64,000 nt of DNA from Kerstersia gyiorum. Lineage in GTDB: Bacteria > Pseudomonadota > Gammaproteobacteria > Burkholderiales > Burkholderiaceae_B. Of this stretch, positions 59,446-64,000 are shown piece after piece. The stretch is from positions 868,001 through 932,000 of the forward strand of contig NZ_SGWZ01000001.1 in assembly GCF_004216755.1 (NCBI RefSeq), in the 5' to 3' direction. The notes under the pieces were generated by a model. It was not told the origin of the DNA. It ran no database searches and was given only the letters and a program-made list of their open reading frames with translations. Position 1 is the first letter of the stretch, and every line of letters starts with the position of its first letter. The position numbers and the translations under genes are program-made.

Positions 59446-60990
59446 TTACAGCCCCAGCGTTTCCCACATGGCGTCGACCCGTTCTTGCACCGACTTGTCC
59501 ATGGTGATGGGGCGGCCCCATTCCCGGCTGGTTTCTCCAGGCCACTTGTTGGTGGCGTCGAAACCCATCTTGCCTCCCATGCCCGAGACAGGCGAGGCAA
59601 AGTCCAGGTAGTCGATGGGCGTGTTTTCCACTGGCACGGCATCGCGCACGGGGTCCATGCGCGTCGTCATGGCCCACACCACTTCCTTCCAGTCGCGGAT
59701 GTTGATGTCCTCATCGACCACGATGATGAACTTCGTATACATGAACTGGCGCAGGATGCTCCAGATACCGAACATGACGCGCTTGGCATGGCCTGCATAC
59801 TGCTTGCGGATCGAAACGATGGCCAGGCGATAGCTGCAGCCCTCGGGCGGCAGGTAGAAATCGGTGATTTCCGGCAACTGCCGGCGCAATAGCGGCACGA
59901 ACACTTCATTGAGCGCCACGCCGAGCACGGCCGGTTCGTCTGGCGGCTTGCCGGTGTAGGTTGTGTGATAGATCGGATCGCGGCGCATGGTAATGCGATC
60001 CACGGTAAAGACCGGGAACCAGTCCTGCTCGTTGTAATAGCCGGTGTGGTCGCCATAGGGGCCTTCCAGCGCCATCTCATAGCCGCTGTCGGGCGGTGGC
60101 GGAGCGCCTTCGGGCACCTGCGGCGCAATGGCGCGCGGGTCGCTGCTGGGCAGCAGATGGCCTTCCAGAATGATTTCCGCGCGTGCCGGCACCGACAGCT
60201 TGCTGCCCAGCGCCGACGCCACTTCGGTACGTCCGCCGCGCAGCAGTCCGGCGAACTGGTATTCCGACAGGCTGTCGGGAACTGGCGTGACGGCACCCAG
60301 GATGGTGGCAGGGTCGGCGCCCAGCGCCACGGCGACCGGGAAAGGTTGTCCTGGATTGGCCAGTTGGTGGTCGCGGAAGTCCAGCGCGCCGCCACGGTGC
60401 GACAGCCAGCGCATGATGAGCTTGTTGCGTCCTAGCAATTGCTGGCGGTAGATGCCCAGGTTCTGGCGCTTGGCGCGCGGCCCCTGGGTGATGACCAGGC
60501 CCCAGGTCAGCAGCGGCGCGGCATCGCCGGGCCAGCAGTGCTGCAGGGGCAGGTTGTTGAGGTCGACATCATTGCCTTCCAGCACGATTTCCTGGCAGGC
60601 CGGGCTGCGTACATTGCTTGGGCGCATATCCCAGAGCGCAGCCTTGAGCATGCCGACCTTGGCAAAAGTATCGCGCAGGTCGCGTGGCGGTTCGGGTTCG
60701 CGCAGCGAAGCCAGCAGTTCGCCGGTTTCACGCAGCGCCGACACGTCTTCCGCGCCCATGCCCCATGCCACGCGCTGGGGCGTGCCGAACAGATTGGCCA
60801 GTACCGGCATGGCAGCCTTGCTGCCGTTGTGGCGCGCATTTTCGAACAGTAGCGCCGGTCCGCCCTGGCGCAGGATGCGGTCGCCGATTTCGGTCATTTC
60901 CAGGTGGGTGGAAACTGGTGCGCTGATGCGCCGCAGCGCATCGCGCTGTTCGAGCTGGGCAATGAAATCCCTGAGGTCGCGATACTTCAA
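59446..60990 (-). CDS. ubiD: 4-hydroxy-3-polyprenylbenzoate decarboxylase
   Basis: 514 aa. UbiD blocks: YRDLRDFIAQLEQRDALRRI at the N-terminus, NLPLQHCWPGDAAPLLTWGLVIT, MALEGPYGDHTGYYNE, and IVVDEDINIRDWKEVVWAMTTRMDP. It removes the carboxyl group in ubiquinone synthesis using prenylated FMN, which needs a UbiX partner encoded elsewhere. Start ATG 60990. Convergent with hmuV, divergent from the transglycosylase. Confidence 0.96.
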   Translation of the reverse strand: MKYRDLRDFIAQLEQRDALRRISAPVSTHLEMTEIGDRILRQGGPALLFENARHNGSKAAMPVLANLFGTPQRVAWGMGAEDVSALRETGELLASLREPEPPRDLRDTFAKVGMLKAALWDMRPSNVRSPACQEIVLEGNDVDLNNLPLQHCWPGDAAPLLTWGLVITQGPRAKRQNLGIYRQQLLGRNKLIMRWLSHRGGALDFRDHQLANPGQPFPVAVALGADPATILGAVTPVPDSLSEYQFAGLLRGGRTEVASALGSKLSVPARAEIILEGHLLPSSDPRAIAPQVPEGAPPPPDSGYEMALEGPYGDHTGYYNEQDWFPVFTVDRITMRRDPIYHTTYTGKPPDEPAVLGVALNEVFVPLLRRQLPEITDFYLPPEGCSYRLAIVSIRKQYAGHAKRVMFGIWSILRQFMYTKFIIVVDEDINIRDWKEVVWAMTTRMDPVRDAVPVENTPIDYLDFASPVSGMGGKMGFDATNKWPGETSREWGRPITMDKSVQERVDAMWETLGL

Positions 60991-61093
60991 GATGACTCCC
61001 GATGGAACGAAGCCGAATGTAAAAAACGTTTCTCGCCGTCACCCATGGCCGTTCCGGGCAGGGAGTACGGGGGAAAGAGGTTAACATCCAGGC

Positions 61094-61121
61094 TTGATTT
61101 GCATGTCATGCATATTATTAA
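61094..61121 (+). promoter_or_regulatory. Promoter candidate with embedded inverted repeat, upstream of the transglycosylase
   Basis: TTGATT (61094-61099), 16-base spacer and TATTAA (61116-61121). Inside the spacer lies TGCATG-T-CATGCA (61100-61112), perfect 6-bp arms with one central base. A protein bound there would block RNA polymerase. RBS GGAG precedes ATG 61134. Confidence 0.45.
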
Positions 61122-61133
61122 TGGAGTTTAACC

Positions 61134-61922
61134 ATGTCCGCAGATCCTGAATCCGGGAGCTGGCGGCGGTATGCGAAGAGCGCGTATGGTTCTCTGGGGG
61201 CACTCACCCGTGTCGGCACCCGTTATCTGGGGCTGGGTGTGCTGGTCGCCGGCCTGTTGACCGCCCTGTTGCCGGATGTCCGCCAGCAGATGGTACGTAT
61301 CCAGCAGGCGGTATTGGCGGAAATCTATCCGCTGGAATCCGAATCCTTTGCTCATTCCCCGGCCCAGGCATTGGGCCAGAGCGTGGCCTCAGCCGGCAGC
61401 AGCCAAGGGCTGGCGGCGCTGAACCATGTCTCCCTGCCGCTAGACATCATGCGCGAGCTGGGCGTCAGCGTCGGGCAGGTGGATGCGCTGCGCAGCTATA
61501 TCGCACGTAAGTACCGCGTTGCCTACGATGCCACCGGCGGCGTCGTTGCGACCAGTTTCCGGGTAGGCCACGAAAAGGAACTGGACCCATTGCTCCTGCT
61601 GGCCGTGATTGCCATTGAGTCCCGCTACAACCCGCTGGCCGAAAGCTCGGTTGGTGCCCAGGGCCTGATGCAGGTCATGACGCGGGTGCACCGCGACAAG
61701 CTCGACCCCTATGGTGGACCTTCGCAAGCGCTCAATCCCGTCGTGAACATCAACGTGGGCAGCATGATCCTGTCCGACTGTATCCGCCGCCGTGGTTCGG
61801 TGCAGGGCGGCCTGGCCTGTTATGTGGGGGCCACCGGCCCTTCGGATGGCGGCTATGGCGCACGCGTACTGGCCGAACGCCGCCGCCTGGCGCTGGCGGC
61901 CGGCATTCCGCTGGTGCGCTGA
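61134..61922 (+). CDS. Lytic transglycosylase (SLT domain, membrane-anchored)
   Basis: 262 aa. An N-terminal membrane helix (about 31-47) anchors it, facing the periplasm. The SLT domain (about 138-250) has the catalytic Glu in AIESRYNP followed by ESSVGAQGLMQVM. It cleaves peptidoglycan glycan strands to give anhydromuropeptides. Small versions of this sort are often linked to trans-envelope assembly, but no secretion genes are nearby. A hairpin with arms 61979-61987 and 62000-62008 lies downstream. Confidence 0.88.
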   Translation: MSADPESGSWRRYAKSAYGSLGALTRVGTRYLGLGVLVAGLLTALLPDVRQQMVRIQQAVLAEIYPLESESFAHSPAQALGQSVASAGSSQGLAALNHVSLPLDIMRELGVSVGQVDALRSYIARKYRVAYDATGGVVATSFRVGHEKELDPLLLLAVIAIESRYNPLAESSVGAQGLMQVMTRVHRDKLDPYGGPSQALNPVVNINVGSMILSDCIRRRGSVQGGLACYVGATGPSDGGYGARVLAERRRLALAAGIPLVR

Positions 61923-61978
61923 CCCAAGGCGACGGCGCAGGCAGAAAGCGATGCAGGGAAAAACTGCCGGCTTTCCCC

Positions 61979-62008
61979 GCTGTCAGCACACTCAAGCAGG
62001 CTGACAGC
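61979..62008. terminator. Hairpin between the transglycosylase and aminotransferase genes
   Basis: 9-bp arms (61979-61987 and 62000-62008), 12-base loop, extended by flanking GC pairs with a bulge. The genes are convergent. No T tract. Confidence 0.45.
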
Positions 62009-62032
62009 CGGGGCGGGTGTTGCCTGGCAGGC

Positions 62033-63199
62033 TCAACGGCCCAGCATCGTGCCGATGCGGGCGACCGCTTCTTCCAGCTTTTCGGTTGCCGTCGCGTAGG
62101 AAAAGCGCATGGCACGTGCGCCATGCGTCGGGCCGAAGTCGTGCCCGGGGACGGCGGCAATGCCGGCTTCATCGAGCAGCCGCCGCGAGAAGGCCGCGCT
62201 GTCGCTGGCATGGGCGCTGATATCTGCGAAGATATAGAAAGCGCCATCAGGCCGGGCGTCCACCCGCAGGCCCAGGCGTTCGAAGGCGGGCAGCAGGAAG
62301 TCGCGCCGCGCCTTGAAGATTTCCCGGCGCGCTTCGAAAATTTCCAGCGATGCCGGCTCGAAGCAGGCCAGGGCTGCGTATTGCGACAAGGCGGGCGGGC
62401 AGATCATCAGGTTGGATGCCAGTTTCTCCACCACTGCTACCAGCGGCTGCGGCACGATCATCCAGCCCAGGCGCCAGCCGGTCATGTGGAAGTATTTGGA
62501 AAAGCTGTTCAGGATGATCAGGTCATCGTCCAGCGACAAGGCCGAACGCGGTGCTGCTTCATAGGACAACCCCAGGTAGATCTCATCGACAATAGACAGC
62601 CCGCCACGGGTGCGCACGGCCTCCAGCAGTTCGGCCAGCGCGGGGCGTGGAATGGACGTGCCGGTGGGGTTGCTGGGCGAAGCCACGAGGATGCCGCGTG
62701 TTTTCGGCCCCCAGTTGGCAGCGACGCTGGCAGCGGAAAGCTGGTAGCGCTCCGACGCATGGCAGGGAATGAGGCGCGAGACGCCGCCAGCGCTGCTGAT
62801 GAAATTGCGGTTGGCGGGGTAGCAGGGGTCCGGCATCAGGATTTCATCGCCGGGATTGATGAGCGTCAGCGCGGCCAGCAGCAAGGCACCTGAGGCGCCC
62901 TGGGTGACGACGACGCGTGCGGGATCGACCGGCGCGCCCAGTTGCTCACCGTAATAACGGGCGATGGCTTCGCGCAGGGCCGGGATGCCCAGTGTCGGCG
63001 TGTAGCCGCTGCGGCCGTCGCGCGCAGCACGCATCAGCGCATCGAGCACGGGTTCGGGGGCAGTGAAATCGGGCTCGCCTATGCCCAGGCTGATGATATC
63101 CGCGCCGGCAGCCTGGCGCGCCAGGGCCTGCTTGAAAACTTCCATGGCCTGGAACGGCTGGATATCCAGGGTGCGCTGCGCGGGAGAGGGGGATGACAT
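62033..63199 (-). CDS. PLP-dependent class I/II aminotransferase
   Basis: 388 aa from ATG 63199. Blocks: LGIGEPDFTAPEPV, GYTPTLGIPALREAIARYY, SPSNPTGT, and the Schiff-base Lys in NSFSKYFHMTGWRLGW. It is in the AspC-like Ialpha/Igamma group of aromatic/aspartate transaminases, but the substrate cannot be stated. An extension to 63289 is not conserved. Divergent from maeB. Confidence 0.88.
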   Translation of the reverse strand: MSSPSPAQRTLDIQPFQAMEVFKQALARQAAGADIISLGIGEPDFTAPEPVLDALMRAARDGRSGYTPTLGIPALREAIARYYGEQLGAPVDPARVVVTQGASGALLLAALTLINPGDEILMPDPCYPANRNFISSAGGVSRLIPCHASERYQLSAASVAANWGPKTRGILVASPSNPTGTSIPRPALAELLEAVRTRGGLSIVDEIYLGLSYEAAPRSALSLDDDLIILNSFSKYFHMTGWRLGWMIVPQPLVAVVEKLASNLMICPPALSQYAALACFEPASLEIFEARREIFKARRDFLLPAFERLGLRVDARPDGAFYIFADISAHASDSAAFSRRLLDEAGIAAVPGHDFGPTHGARAMRFSYATATEKLEEAVARIGTMLGR

Positions 63200-63403
63200 G
63201 TGGGTCCTGAACGGAAGAATCGGATCAGCTGCCAGCCAGGGGGCCGGCATAAAAGGACGATTGTAGTGAGCCGCGGCGGGTCTGGCCAACCTGGCAAGGG
63301 CAGCCGTGTTGGGGGAAAGTGGCGCAATGCGGCGCTTTCCGCGTTAAGGGGCTAGAATGAGCCCCCGTATATCCCTATCATCAACACGGTTTTCGGATTC
63401 GCC

Positions 63404-64000
<597 letters not shown>

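Overview
The window is a piece of a high-GC betaproteobacterial chromosome. Gene content and order (metG/apbC, secDF-yajC-tgt-queA, miaB-phoH-ybeY-corC-lnt, a heme ABC cassette, an orphan WbpO/WbpP-type sugar locus) fit the Alcaligenaceae (Bordetella, Achromobacter, Kerstersia and relatives). The family is inferred from protein resemblance; genus cannot be fixed without a search. No rRNA, tRNA, CRISPR, IS element or prophage was seen. Genes are cut at both edges: a beta-CASP hydrolase on the left and a malic enzyme on the right.

Layout. 1-9400: beta-CASP hydrolase, META/DUF4377 lipoprotein, TrhO rhodanese, MetG, the AhpC-AhpF peroxidase pair and two membrane proteins. 9558-22600: ApbC (Fe-S carrier), the TamA-TamB envelope assembly pair, Dcd, an AdiA-type decarboxylase coupled to a BaiN-like flavoprotein, a small helical protein, Mn-type superoxide dismutase and a solitary glycine cleavage H protein. 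22720-26141 (minus): an OsmC-ThyA-FolA-YdgA run.

26450-36600 is the accessory part of the window. It begins with a well-delimited candidate small RNA whose loop mimics the 3' tail of 16S rRNA. It continues with a glycan operon: a WecA-like initiating transferase, WbpO/TviB and WbpP-type genes for UDP-GalNAcA, a MurJ/MviN-like flippase, and GT4 glycosyltransferases, the last being a two-domain fusion. No Wzy polymerase, chain-length regulator or ligase is present, so the product may be a short non-repeating oligosaccharide.

36641-50862 (minus): aquaporin Z, then Lnt, CorC, YbeY, PhoH and MiaB, an MFS transporter, SecF-SecD-YajC, and the queuosine enzymes Tgt and QueA. 51073-64000: DacB, Upp, CysG, a DUF883/YqjE/YqjK-like membrane trio, a heme importer (HmuTUV-like), UbiD, a lytic transglycosylase, a class I aminotransferase and the start of MaeB. 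Common themes are envelope assembly (TamAB, SecDF, Lnt, DacB, glycan cluster), peroxide/superoxide defence and tRNA/rRNA modification or maturation.

All functions are read from motifs, lengths and neighbourhood. Promoters, operators and terminators are pattern-based candidates.
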